In this document: positions 1-6,884 of the stretch, piece by piece
Layout: every line of letters starts with the position of its first letter
Position numbering within the stretch: position 1 is the stretch's first letter
Assembly: GCA_902803245.1 (NCBI GenBank)
Contig: CADCPJ010000047.1
Location: 1-7,915, forward strand
DNA length: 7,915 bases
Reading direction: 5' to 3'
DNA from: an uncultured Lachnospiraceae bacterium
Lineage (GTDB): Bacteria; Bacillota; Clostridia; Lachnospirales; Lachnospiraceae
Program-made: the position numbers and the translations under genes
Notes under the pieces: model-generated
Databases searched by the model: none
What the model saw: only the letters and a program-made list of their open reading frames with translations
What the model was told of the DNA's origin: nothing

Positions 1-243
1 CGGACGGAGCAGCACGGAGAAATAGAGAGCTTCCCCGGCGGGGCTCTTCCAGCTTCTCCCCCGTCTCCCCCTGCCTGCGGTCTGCTCCTCGCCGACCGCC
101 GTGAATCCTTCCCCGGCGCCGTCCGCAGCCCTCCGCCTGATCTCCTCATTGGTGGAGTCGACGCTTTGGTAGTAGTGAAGCTCGTAGAAGCCGTCCTCAC
201 CCCACGACGCAAGGAGCGATTCGGTCTCAGAAATCCAGCTCAT
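1..243 (-). CDS. birA: Biotin-protein ligase, N-terminal part (runs off window)
   Basis: Biotin-[acetyl-CoA-carboxylase] ligase activates biotin with ATP and attaches it to a lysine of biotin carboxyl carrier proteins in the cytoplasm. The frame is open for 81 codons from ATG 243-241 to the window edge. It shows the family's S-T-N motif at residues 30-32 and the biotinyl-AMP loop [14 protein letters not shown] at 52-65, then [10 protein letters not shown]. Only about 20 residues precede the catalytic fold, and an in-frame stop lies at 261-259, so the N-terminal helix-turn-helix of repressor-type BirA is absent; this looks like a single-function ligase. The ATG overlaps the last codons of argF by 17 nt and has only a weak upstream GGAT, so translation is probably coupled to argF. 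The C-terminal half is outside the window. The identity is clear from motifs; the lack of a DNA-binding domain is read directly from the frame. Confidence 0.9.
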   Translation of the reverse strand, partial: MSWISETESLLASWGEDGFYELHYYQSVDSTNEEIRRRAADGAGEGFTAVGEEQTAGRGRRGRSWKSPAGEALYFSVLLRP

Positions 244-1240
244 AGGAATCCGTATCCGTCAGTGTGGCAAACATCACTGCCTTGATCGTGTGCATGCGGT
301 TCTCCGCTTCGTCGAAGACCACGGACTGCCCGGACTCAAAGACCTCGTCCGTCACTTCCATCGCCGAAAGGCCGTATTTGTCGTGGATCTCCCGGCCGAT
401 CGAAGTATGAAGGTCATGAAATGCCGGCAGGCAGTGCATAAAGATCGCCTTATCATTTGCCAGCTTCATCACACGCGCGTTCACCTGGTAGGGCATAAGC
501 GCCGCAATTCTCTCCTCCCAGACAGAGGCGGGCTCTCCCATCGAGACCCACACGTCGGTGTAGACCACGTCCGCCCGGGAAGCGCCTTCTTCCACGCTCT
601 CCGTCAGTGTCACGGATCCTCCGCTCTTAAGAGCATAAGCCCTGCACTCCTCAGTAAGAGCCCTGTCAGGGAAATAGGCTCGGTTCGTGCAGGCGGTAAA
701 ATGCATCCCCAGCTTGCTGCAGGCGATCATGAGGGAATTCCCCATATTGTAGCGGGCATCGCCGAAGTAAGCCAGCTTCTTCCCTTTTAAGGACCCGAGC
801 TTCTCCCGGATAGTCAGCATATCCGCCAGCATCTGGGTCGGGTGATACTCGTTGGTGAGGCCGTTCCACACCGGCACTCCCGCGTACTTCGCCAAAGACT
901 CCACTTTTTCCTGCTCGAAGCCGCGGTACTCGATGCCGTCGTACATCCGCCCGAGGACGCGGGCCGTGTCCGCAATGCTCTCCTTCTTCCCGATCTGGGA
1001 TCCGGACGGATCCAGATACGTCACATGCATGCCGCAGTCGTGCGCCGCAACTTCGAAGGAGCAGCGGGTGCGCGTGCTGGTCTTCTCAAAGATCAGCGCG
1101 ACATTTTTGCCCGGGAGATTGTAGTCGAAGATCCCCGCTTTCTTTTTGGCTTTCAGTGTGGCGGCAAGATCAAGGAGATAGGTGATCTCCTCGGCCGAAT
1201 AATCCTTCAGTGTGAGAAAATGACGTCCTTTTAAGTTCAT
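227..1240 (-). CDS. argF: Ornithine carbamoyltransferase
   Basis: Transfers the carbamoyl group of carbamoyl phosphate to ornithine, giving citrulline (arginine synthesis; the reverse reaction serves the arginine deiminase route). The 337-residue protein has the usual length. It shows the carbamoyl-phosphate site S-T-R-T-R at 55-59, H-P-T-Q at 133-136, the ornithine loop D-V-W-V-S-M-G at 229-235 and H-C-L-P at 269-272. The S-M-G motif separates it from putrescine and aspartate carbamoyltransferases. The overall pattern ([19 protein letters not shown] near the end) resembles the ArgI/ArcB subgroup, so a catabolic arcB name cannot be excluded; no other arg or arc gene is in view. ATG 1240-1238 is preferred over the in-frame TTG at 1246 because GGGAGG at 1248-1253 sits 7 nt before the ATG but only 1 nt before the TTG. 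It starts 2 nt after the methyltransferase stop, and its end overlaps birA. Confidence 0.95.
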   Translation of the reverse strand: MNLKGRHFLTLKDYSAEEITYLLDLAATLKAKKKAGIFDYNLPGKNVALIFEKTSTRTRCSFEVAAHDCGMHVTYLDPSGSQIGKKESIADTARVLGRMYDGIEYRGFEQEKVESLAKYAGVPVWNGLTNEYHPTQMLADMLTIREKLGSLKGKKLAYFGDARYNMGNSLMIACSKLGMHFTACTNRAYFPDRALTEECRAYALKSGGSVTLTESVEEGASRADVVYTDVWVSMGEPASVWEERIAALMPYQVNARVMKLANDKAIFMHCLPAFHDLHTSIGREIHDKYGLSAMEVTDEVFESGQSVVFDEAENRMHTIKAVMFATLTDTDSYELDF

Positions 1241-1242
1241 GA

Positions 1243-2031
1243 TCAATCCTCCCTGTTTCTCCTCTGCCTCGCCGCCTCATAGAAGAGAATCCCCGCCGCC
1301 ATCGCGGCATTTAAGGATTCAACATGGCCGAGCATCGGAATGCGGATGAGCCCGCTGCACTCCCTGGCGAGTTCGTCAGTGATGCCCCGGCTCTCATTTC
1401 CGATCACAAAGGCACTTCCCCCCTTGAGATCGCAGTCCGTATAGGGCACATTTCCTTTGAGGTGGGCAGCATAGACGCTCACGGAAAGTCCCTTCATCCC
1501 CCTCACAGTCTCCTTTGCGGAAGGCACGACAATATGGGGAACCCGAAAGATCGAGCCCATCGTCGAGCGGATGACCTTGGGGGAGTAGAGATCCACAGAT
1601 CCCTCTGTGAGATACACGGCGCTTACGCCCGCAGCTTCACCCGTGCGCAGGATCGTGCCCGCATTTCCAGGATCCTGCAGGTTCTCCAGAATGCAGTAGA
1701 GCGGGGCCTCCTCATCAGATGCGCTCCCATCCCTTATGGGATCCGTCCATGTCTGCTTCCTCATGACCGTCAGAATCCCCTGCGGAGACCGCGTGTCCGA
1801 CAGCGATGCGAAGCGGGACTCGTCGATCCCGTCAAGAAAGGGAACATCTCCCGGTATCTGCTCCAGAAGATCCGGGTGCGCCCAGGCAAATTCCCTCGTC
1901 ATGAGGACCTGGACGAGGCTGCCGCGCGGGGCCTCGAGAAAGAGTTTCTTTCCCTCCGCCACAAAAAGGCCCTGCTCATCGCGGGCCTTTTTATTTCTCA
2001 TAAGATGTGTGATATCTTTAAATGAAAGCAC
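1243..2031 (-). CDS. TrmH/SpoU-family RNA 2'-O-ribose methyltransferase
   Basis: A SAM-dependent trefoil-knot enzyme that methylates a ribose 2'-OH in rRNA or tRNA. All three SPOUT signatures are present (numbered from the GTG start): motif 1 [14 protein letters not shown] at 116-129 with the conserved Asn123 and Arg129; motif 2 I-G-N-E-S-R-G at 210-216; motif 3 [13 protein letters not shown] at 231-243. The N-terminal part carries the family's substrate-binding segment [11 protein letters not shown] at 17-27. With the GTG start the protein has 262 residues, normal for the family. GTG 2031 is chosen because AAGGAG lies 12 nt upstream. An in-frame TTG at 2052-2050 (7 residues longer) lies just before that AAGGAG and has no site of its own, but it cannot be ruled out. 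The gene lies 27 nt after pfkA and 2 nt before argF. Which nucleotide it modifies cannot be told, so RlmB is not claimed. A perfect terminator-like inverted repeat lies in codons 14-23. Confidence 0.92.
   Translation of the reverse strand: MLSFKDITHLMRNKKARDEQGLFVAEGKKLFLEAPRGSLVQVLMTREFAWAHPDLLEQIPGDVPFLDGIDESRFASLSDTRSPQGILTVMRKQTWTDPIRDGSASDEEAPLYCILENLQDPGNAGTILRTGEAAGVSAVYLTEGSVDLYSPKVIRSTMGSIFRVPHIVVPSAKETVRGMKGLSVSVYAAHLKGNVPYTDCDLKGGSAFVIGNESRGITDELARECSGLIRIPMLGHVESLNAAMAAGILFYEAARQRRNRED
1248..1253 (-). promoter_or_regulatory. Ribosome binding site of argF
   Basis: GGGAGG on the minus strand, 7 nt before ATG 1240. It lies inside the last codons of the upstream methyltransferase gene and decides the argF start against the in-frame TTG at 1246-1244. 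The arrangement suggests translational coupling of the two genes. Confidence 0.8.
1963..1992 (-). terminator. Terminator-like perfect inverted repeat inside the methyltransferase gene
   Basis: Arms AAAAAGGCCC and GGGCCTTTTT (10 bp, perfect) flank a 10-nt loop. This is the A-tract, GC stem, T-tract layout of a bidirectional intrinsic terminator. It begins 66 nt after the pfkA stop and spans exactly codons 14-23 of the methyltransferase ([10 protein letters not shown]). In the gene's direction the U tract is five bases followed by GUGG; in the opposite direction it continues as TTTTTATTT. The GC core is only 5 bp and the loop is large, so strength is uncertain. It may be an attenuator between pfkA and the downstream genes, or a by-product of a conserved peptide segment. 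Confidence 0.4.
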
Positions 2032-2043
2032 CTGTCTTTTTAT

Positions 2044-2049
2044 CTCCTT
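2044..2049 (-). promoter_or_regulatory. Ribosome binding site deciding the methyltransferase start
   Basis: AAGGAG in the short gap after pfkA, 12 nt before GTG 2031. The spacing is somewhat long. The alternative TTG 2052 abuts this motif on its upstream side and so cannot use it, which is the main argument for the GTG start. Confidence 0.6.
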
Positions 2050-2058
2050 CAAAAAAGA

Positions 2059-3087
2059 TCAGAGGGACTCGTCTGTCAGAATCTTCTTGGTCTCGTTCTT
2101 GTGGTATCCGCCGGACATCGCCGTGGCGATCTCGTACTGGTAATCGTCGATGCCCTTCACCATGGCCAGGGCCTCGTCGATATCGAAGTCCTGGAACCTG
2201 CCGTTGGTATACCCCACCACGCGCTCGCTCTTGCCCTCTATGAGGAGGTCCACCGCCATGCAGCCCATGATGGACGCATACACGCGGTCCTTCGCCGTCG
2301 GGCTGCCGCCGCGCTGCATGTGGCCGAGGATCGTGGCGCGCGTCTCAATGCCGGTCGCCGCTTCGATCCGCCTCGCCATGGATGCAGAGTGTCCGACGCC
2401 TTCCGCGTTGATGATGATGTGGTGCTTCTTCCCGCGCCTGCGGCTGTCTATGATGTTGTCGATGATCTTCTGCTCGTCGTAGTCATACTTCTCGGGAAGA
2501 AGGATGTCCTCCGCCCCGTTGGCAATGCCGCACCACAAGGCAAGATATCCGGCATTTCTCCCCATGACCTCTATGATCGAGCATCTCTCGTGGGAGGTAG
2601 AGGTGTCGCGGACCTTGTCGATTGCTTCCATCGCCGTGTTCACGGACGTGTCGAAGCCGATGGTGTACTCCGTGCAGGAAATGTCGAGGTCGATGGTCCC
2701 CGGAAGGCCGACCACGTTGATGCCCTGATGGGCGAGGCACTGCGCGCCCCGGTAGGAGCCGTCGCCGCCGATGACGACCAGTCCGTCGATTCCGTACTTC
2801 CTGCAGGTCTCGGCCGCGTGCTTCTGTCCCTCCGCCGTGCGCATCTCCGCGCATCTGGCGGTGTACAGGATCGTTCCGCCCTTCTGGATCGTGTCGGAGA
2901 CATCCTGCGCGGTCATTTCCTTCACATCGTCCTCCATGAGGCCGTCGTATCCGCGATAGATGCCGAAGACCTTAAGCCCTCTGCCGAGCCCGCGCCTCAC
3001 AACGGCACGTATGGCCGCATTCATGCCGGGGGCATCTCCGCCGCTGGTCAGAACTCCGATCGTCTTTATTTCTTTATTTGCTCCCAT
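2059..3087 (-). CDS. pfkA: ATP-dependent 6-phosphofructokinase
   Basis: Phosphorylates fructose 6-phosphate to fructose 1,6-bisphosphate, the committed step of glycolysis. The 342-residue protein begins with the nucleotide loop G-V-L-T-S-G-G-D-A-P-G-M-N at 11-23. G-G-D-G-S at 107-111 and P-G-T-I-D at 129-133 have glycine at both positions that separate ATP enzymes from pyrophosphate-dependent ones (D and K there). Substrate residues are visible in S-H-E-R (165-168), E-V-M-G-R (173-177), N-A-E-G (227-230) and H-M-Q-R-G-G (256-261). One oddity: the catalytic motif is T-I-D-L-D at 131-135. The base Asp133 is kept, but Leu134 replaces the usual Asn. ATG 3087 is chosen because GGAGG lies 9 nt upstream and the fold starts right after it. 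The frame stays open for 56 more codons upstream, but that stretch resembles no PFK sequence. The gene follows dnaE after 181 nt and heads a tight four-gene cluster. Confidence 0.95.
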   Translation of the reverse strand: MGANKEIKTIGVLTSGGDAPGMNAAIRAVVRRGLGRGLKVFGIYRGYDGLMEDDVKEMTAQDVSDTIQKGGTILYTARCAEMRTAEGQKHAAETCRKYGIDGLVVIGGDGSYRGAQCLAHQGINVVGLPGTIDLDISCTEYTIGFDTSVNTAMEAIDKVRDTSTSHERCSIIEVMGRNAGYLALWCGIANGAEDILLPEKYDYDEQKIIDNIIDSRRRGKKHHIIINAEGVGHSASMARRIEAATGIETRATILGHMQRGGSPTAKDRVYASIMGCMAVDLLIEGKSERVVGYTNGRFQDFDIDEALAMVKGIDDYQYEIATAMSGGYHKNETKKILTDESL

Positions 3088-3096
3088 CTCCCGTAT

Positions 3097-3101
3097 CCTC
3101 C
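3097..3101 (-). promoter_or_regulatory. Ribosome binding site of pfkA
   Basis: GGAGG 9 nt before ATG 3087. It fixes the pfkA start and argues against an upstream start in the open 56-codon extension. Confidence 0.75.
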
Positions 3102-3120
3102 ATGTGCATAAGGGCTGTGA

Positions 3121-3157
3121 AGGTGACGCCATAAGCATAAGACCGCATAAGTCACCT
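3121..3157. repeat. Inverted repeat with CTTATG repeats in the pfkA leader
   Basis: Perfect 7-bp arms AGGTGAC (3121-3127) and GTCACCT (3151-3157) enclose 23 nt. That loop holds three CTTATG copies on the minus strand (at 3145-3151, 3135-3141 and 3129-3135). A fourth copy lies at 3106-3112 and a fifth at 3245-3251, beside a possible promoter. Copy spacing is irregular. Position between dnaE and the pfkA ribosome binding site makes a regulator site or leader RNA structure possible, but no known operator or riboswitch was recognised. Confidence 0.45.
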
Positions 3158-3238
3158 GCATTTTCCGGCCTGCAGATGCGTAAAGTGCGTGGTTCTTGGC
3201 CATGAAAAGTACAGCTCTGCCTTAAAAGCCGTATAACC

Positions 3239-3247
3239 ACTATATCA
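3239..3247 (-). promoter_or_regulatory. Possible extended -10 promoter for pfkA
   Basis: TGATATAGT on the minus strand matches an extended -10 element (TGN followed by 5 of 6 bases of TATAAT). No good -35 box lies 16-18 nt upstream. It is about 20 nt past the dnaE stop and would give a leader of roughly 145 nt that includes the inverted repeat. No terminator follows dnaE, so pfkA may also receive read-through from dnaE. Confidence 0.3.
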
Positions 3248-3268
3248 TAAGGCAAACGCCCGCTTTTT

Positions 3269-6200
3269 TCAATGTTCTTTCGTCCTCTTCACCCGCACAG
3301 TGACATTTTTTTCTCCGAAGCAGGAACGAAATGCGGCCAGGGTCTCCGGGGTGATCACGAGTCCTCCCTCCGTGTCGATCTTCCTGTACTGCTTTGAGTC
3401 CCGGAGGAAGACATAGAGTTCATCGCACCCCTCGGATTCCCCGGCGAGGTCCTTTAACTCCCCTTGAAAGCGGAGGTAGTCCGCCTTGTCCGCAAATGCG
3501 ACCCACAGCTCCCTCGGGATATCCGAGAACCTCGTGATTCTGTCCGCAATCAGCTTGCTCGGCCTGTCGTCCTCCACGCTCACGCGCCCCTCGATAAAGA
3601 GCTTCTCGTCTTCGCCAAGAAGCTCCCTGCAGCGGTCATAGACTGCCGGGAATACCAGCACCTCCAGCGTCCCATAGAGATCCTCTATGGTGAGGAAGGC
3701 CATCGTCTTTCCGCTCCTCGTCGATTTGATCGTCCTTGCCGCCACGAGCCCGCCCACGACTTCTCTCGCATCGCCCTGCACCTTGGAGGTGCCGGTCTCC
3801 TCGTCGAGGGCAAAATCCGACGACACCGCGGTGACCCGGCTCTTTATGAGCTCCTCATAGTCCTCGAGCGGGTGCCCGCTTAAGTAGATGCCGAGGACCT
3901 CCTTCTCATAGGCCAGCTTTGTCTCCCTGCCAAATTCCCCCACATCGGGAAGCGCGATCTCGAACGCCCTTCTCTCCTCCGGCTTCATAAAGTCAAAGAG
4001 GGACATCTGGCCGCTGATGTTGTCCTTCATCTCGCCGGCCACCTGCTCCAGAATTCTTGGATAAATACTCATCAGCTGCTTTCTCGTCCCCCCGAGGCAG
4101 TCACAGGCCCCGGACGCGATCAGATTCTCGATGGCCCGCTTGTTCATGTCCTTTCCGTACGTTCTTGAGATCAGGTTGTGCAGCGACTCGTAGGGCCCGC
4201 CCTTCGCCCTTACGGCTACCAGGCTGTCGATAACGCCCCTGCCTATGGCCTTGATGGCGTACATCCCGCAGCGGATCGAGCCGTTCTCCGCGGTAAACCG
4301 CCCCTCGCCCGTGTTGACGGAGGGAGGGAGGATCCCGATCCCCACTTTCCGGCAGTGCATCAGGTACTCGGCGCACTTCGCGGGCGCGTCGATCACGGAG
4401 GTGAGCAGCGCCGCCATGTATTCCACCGGATAGTAGCATTTTAAAAATGCTGTCTGAAAGGACACGACGGCGTAGGCCGCAGCGTGGCTCTTGTTGAAGG
4501 CGTACTTCGCGAAATCGGTCATCTCGTCGAAGATATGGGAGGCCGTCTGCTCAGGGATGCCGCGGGAGATGCAGCCCGGGACGCCCTCTTCTTCATTTCC
4601 GTATATGAAATTCTTCCGCTCCTTCTCCATGACGGAGGCCTTCTTCTTCGACATCGCGCGGCGCACGAGGTCCGAGCGGCCGAGGCTGTATCCCCCGAGG
4701 TCCCGCACGATCTGCATGACCTGCTCCTGGTAGACAATGCAGCCGTAGGTATTGCCAAGGATCGGCTCCATGAGGGGCGTGTCGTAGGTCACCGTCTCCG
4801 GGTGCTCCTTGCCCTTTATGTATTTGGGGATGAAGTCCATCGGGCCCGGCCGGTAGAGGGCGATGCCAGCGATGATGTCCTCGAGGGAGTGCGGCTTAAG
4901 CTCCTTCATAAACGCTTTCATGCCGGCGCTCTCGAGCTGGAACACACCCTCGCATCTGCCCCTGCCGATCATCTCCATCACCTTCGGGTCATTTGCGTCC
5001 AGATTGTTCACGTCAAGCGGCCCCTTCCCGCCGTCCGGCCGCACGTGCTCAAGGATCAGGGCGTCGTCGTTTCCGCAGGCGGAACGAATGCCGTCGTTGA
5101 TGAGCGCCTCGGCGTTCTGAATGACCGTGAGGGTGCGCAGCCCCAGAAAATCCATCTTGAGAAGACCCAGCTCCTCAAGCGTCGTCATCGTGTACTGGGT
5201 CGTGATGGAGCCGTCGGCCGCCCTCGACAGCGGGACATATTCCACGGCGGGCTTTTTGGAAATGACGACGCCCGCGGCGTGCATCGACGTATTCCTCGGA
5301 AGCCCCTCGAGCCTTTTGGACATGTCGATGAGATAGCGGATCTCTTCATTTTCCTGATACTCGCGCCTCAAGTCCGAGCTCTCCCGAAGCGCCTTGTCCA
5401 GCGTGATGCCGAGCTCCTTCGGGATCATCTTGGCGATGCGGTCGCACTCGCTGTATGGGAGGTCAAGCGCTCTCCCGACGTCCCGGATCACACCCCTCGC
5501 CGCCATCGTGCCGAAGGTGACGATCTGCACGACCCGCTCCCGGCCGTATTTTTGCACGACGTAGTCGATGACCTCCTGCCTCCTCTCGAAGCAGAAGTCC
5601 ACGTCGATATCGGGCATGGACACACGCTCGGGGTTTAAGAATCTCTCGAAGAGCAGCTGGTAGCGGATCGGGTCGAGCTCCGTGATGCCAAGGGCATAGG
5701 AGACGATCGATCCGGCCGCGGAGCCTCTGCCCGGGCCGACGATGATTCCGTGATCCCTGGCGAAATGGACATAGTCCCATACGATGAGGAAGTAATCCAC
5801 GAATCCCATCTTCCGGATGGTGTCGATCTCATATTCGAGCCGCTCTGTCAGCTCCGGCCGCTCCTTCTGATAGTCCTCTCCGTAGTTCCTCCGCATGCCC
5901 TCCTCGCAGAGCTCGCGGAGGTACATAAGCGCGCTCTTCCCTTCCGGCACGTCGTATTCCGGAATCTTTCTCTCCCCGAAGGTGATCGTGACATTGCACC
6001 GGTCCGCGATGAGAGAGGTGTTCTGGATGGCCTCCGGGATAAAGGAGAAGACGGCCTGCATCTCCTCCTCCGACTTCACATAGTACTGGCCGCCCTCGTA
6101 TCTCATGCGGTCCGTGTCCGACACCTTCTTCTGGGTCTGGATGCACAGCAGGATGTCGTGGGAGTCGACATCCTCCTTATATGTGTAATGGACATCATTC

Positions 6201-6808
6201 GTCGCGACAAGGGGGATTCCGGTCTCCTCGTGCATGCGGAGGAGCATCTGGTTCACGTGCCGCTGCTCGGGAATCCCGTGGTCCTGGAGCTCCAGAAAGT
6301 AGTTTCCTTCCCCGAATATGCCGAGATATTCGAGGGCAGACTCCTTCGCGCCGGCGTAGTCTCCGGCGCTGATGTGCCGGGGAACCTCTCCCGCCAGGCA
6401 CGCCGAGAGCGCGATCAGGCCCTCATGGTACCTGCTTAAGACTTCCTTGTCGACCCTGGGTTTGTAGTAAAAACCCTCCGTGAAGCCCGCCGAGACGATC
6501 TTTACGAGGTTGTCGTAGCCCGTCTCATTCTCGGCCAGGAGAACCAGGTGAAAGTAGCGGTCTTCTGAAGAAGCCCCCCTGTCGAAGCGGCTTCCCGGAG
6601 ATACATAGACCTCGCAGCCGAGGATCGGTTTGATCCCCTGCGCGAGGGCCTCTTTGTAAAAATCGATGCATCCGAACATCACTCCGTGGTCGGTGATCGC
6701 TGCGGATGTCTGTCCGAGCTCCTTCACCCGGGATACATACTCCCTGATTTTGTTGGATCCGTCCAGCAGCGAGTATTCCGTGTGGACGTGAAGATGTGTA
6801 AATGCCAT
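3269..6808 (-). CDS. dnaE: DNA polymerase III alpha subunit (DnaE)
   Basis: Replicative C-family DNA polymerase. At 1179 residues it is full length. The PHP domain (about 1-270) starts H-L-H-V-H at 5-9 and keeps D-H at 40-41, E66, H87, C137 and D-V-H at 205-207, an apparently intact metal site. The polymerase core has G-P-G-R-G-S-A-A-G-S at 358-367, P-D-I-D-V-D-F at 399-405 (catalytic Asp402 and Asp404) and K-M-D-F at 551-554 (third Asp, 553), with R-P-G-P-M at 653-657 and F-N-K-S-H-A-A-A-Y at 771-779. A helix-hairpin-helix region follows near 850-875. Q-M-S-L-F at 934-938 fits the sliding-clamp binding motif, and an OB fold lies near 1016-1095. ATG 6808 is preceded by AAGGGA 8 nt upstream. 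Firmicutes usually also have PolC, with DnaE serving lagging-strand priming extension; PolC is not in this window. The gene follows a terminator, so it should have its own promoter; none was convincing in the 76-nt gap. Confidence 0.97.
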   Translation of the reverse strand: MAFTHLHVHTEYSLLDGSNKIREYVSRVKELGQTSAAITDHGVMFGCIDFYKEALAQGIKPILGCEVYVSPGSRFDRGASSEDRYFHLVLLAENETGYDNLVKIVSAGFTEGFYYKPRVDKEVLSRYHEGLIALSACLAGEVPRHISAGDYAGAKESALEYLGIFGEGNYFLELQDHGIPEQRHVNQMLLRMHEETGIPLVATNDVHYTYKEDVDSHDILLCIQTQKKVSDTDRMRYEGGQYYVKSEEEMQAVFSFIPEAIQNTSLIADRCNVTITFGERKIPEYDVPEGKSALMYLRELCEEGMRRNYGEDYQKERPELTERLEYEIDTIRKMGFVDYFLIVWDYVHFARDHGIIVGPGRGSAAGSIVSYALGITELDPIRYQLLFERFLNPERVSMPDIDVDFCFERRQEVIDYVVQKYGRERVVQIVTFGTMAARGVIRDVGRALDLPYSECDRIAKMIPKELGITLDKALRESSDLRREYQENEEIRYLIDMSKRLEGLPRNTSMHAAGVVISKKPAVEYVPLSRAADGSITTQYTMTTLEELGLLKMDFLGLRTLTVIQNAEALINDGIRSACGNDDALILEHVRPDGGKGPLDVNNLDANDPKVMEMIGRGRCEGVFQLESAGMKAFMKELKPHSLEDIIAGIALYRPGPMDFIPKYIKGKEHPETVTYDTPLMEPILGNTYGCIVYQEQVMQIVRDLGGYSLGRSDLVRRAMSKKKASVMEKERKNFIYGNEEEGVPGCISRGIPEQTASHIFDEMTDFAKYAFNKSHAAAYAVVSFQTAFLKCYYPVEYMAALLTSVIDAPAKCAEYLMHCRKVGIGILPPSVNTGEGRFTAENGSIRCGMYAIKAIGRGVIDSLVAVRAKGGPYESLHNLISRTYGKDMNKRAIENLIASGACDCLGGTRKQLMSIYPRILEQVAGEMKDNISGQMSLFDFMKPEERRAFEIALPDVGEFGRETKLAYEKEVLGIYLSGHPLEDYEELIKSRVTAVSSDFALDEETGTSKVQGDAREVVGGLVAARTIKSTRSGKTMAFLTIEDLYGTLEVLVFPAVYDRCRELLGEDEKLFIEGRVSVEDDRPSKLIADRITRFSDIPRELWVAFADKADYLRFQGELKDLAGESEGCDELYVFLRDSKQYRKIDTEGGLVITPETLAAFRSCFGEKNVTVRVKRTKEH

Positions 6809-6842
6809 TCCCTTCTTCCCTTTAGCGGTTTGACATAAGATG

Positions 6843-6875
6843 AAAAATGTGCATAGCGGCAGCCGTTATGCACAT
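6843..6875 (-). terminator. Intrinsic terminator after the membrane protein gene
   Basis: On the minus strand ATGTGCATA pairs perfectly with TATGCACAT (9 bp). An A/C mismatch follows, then CGG/CCG closing a 3-nt loop, and the stem leads straight into a run of five T. It starts 9 nt after the membrane protein stop and ends 34 nt before the dnaE ATG, so it separates the two transcription units. In the opposite direction the stem is fully paired through a G-U wobble but has no T tract. Confidence 0.75.
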
Positions 6876-6884
6876 CGTTTGAAA

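Noticed and set aside
3102..3110. The 9-mer ATGTGCATA shared by the pfkA leader and the terminator before dnaE
   Set aside because: One shared 9-mer is weak evidence; in the terminator it is explained by the hairpin arm, and in the leader it has no matching partner arm.
2101..3111. A 336-codon open frame on the plus strand, opposite pfkA
   Set aside because: No recognisable domain, composition biased to Arg, Asp, Val and His, and pfkA on the other strand is unambiguous; a shadow frame.
3088..3255. An open 56-codon extension upstream of the pfkA start
   Set aside because: It resembles no PFK sequence, the family begins at the nucleotide loop right after ATG 3087, and GGAGG sits 9 nt before that ATG. 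It is better read as non-coding leader.
3306..3312. Run of seven A in the dnaE message near its 3' end (slippage candidate)
   Set aside because: It encodes E-K-N in frame near residue 1166; a shift there would affect only the last few residues, and no downstream alternative product is evident.
4435..4451. Interrupted palindrome AGCATTTT-A-AAAATGCT inside dnaE
   Set aside because: It encodes the conserved polymerase segment A-F-L-K-C, and a 1-nt centre cannot form an RNA hairpin; probably coincidence.
4484..5638. A 384-codon open frame on the plus strand, opposite dnaE
   Set aside because: Its product is low-complexity and rich in His, Arg, Val and Leu, with no family pattern, and it lies entirely opposite invariant polymerase motifs. 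It is a shadow caused by GC-rich codon use.
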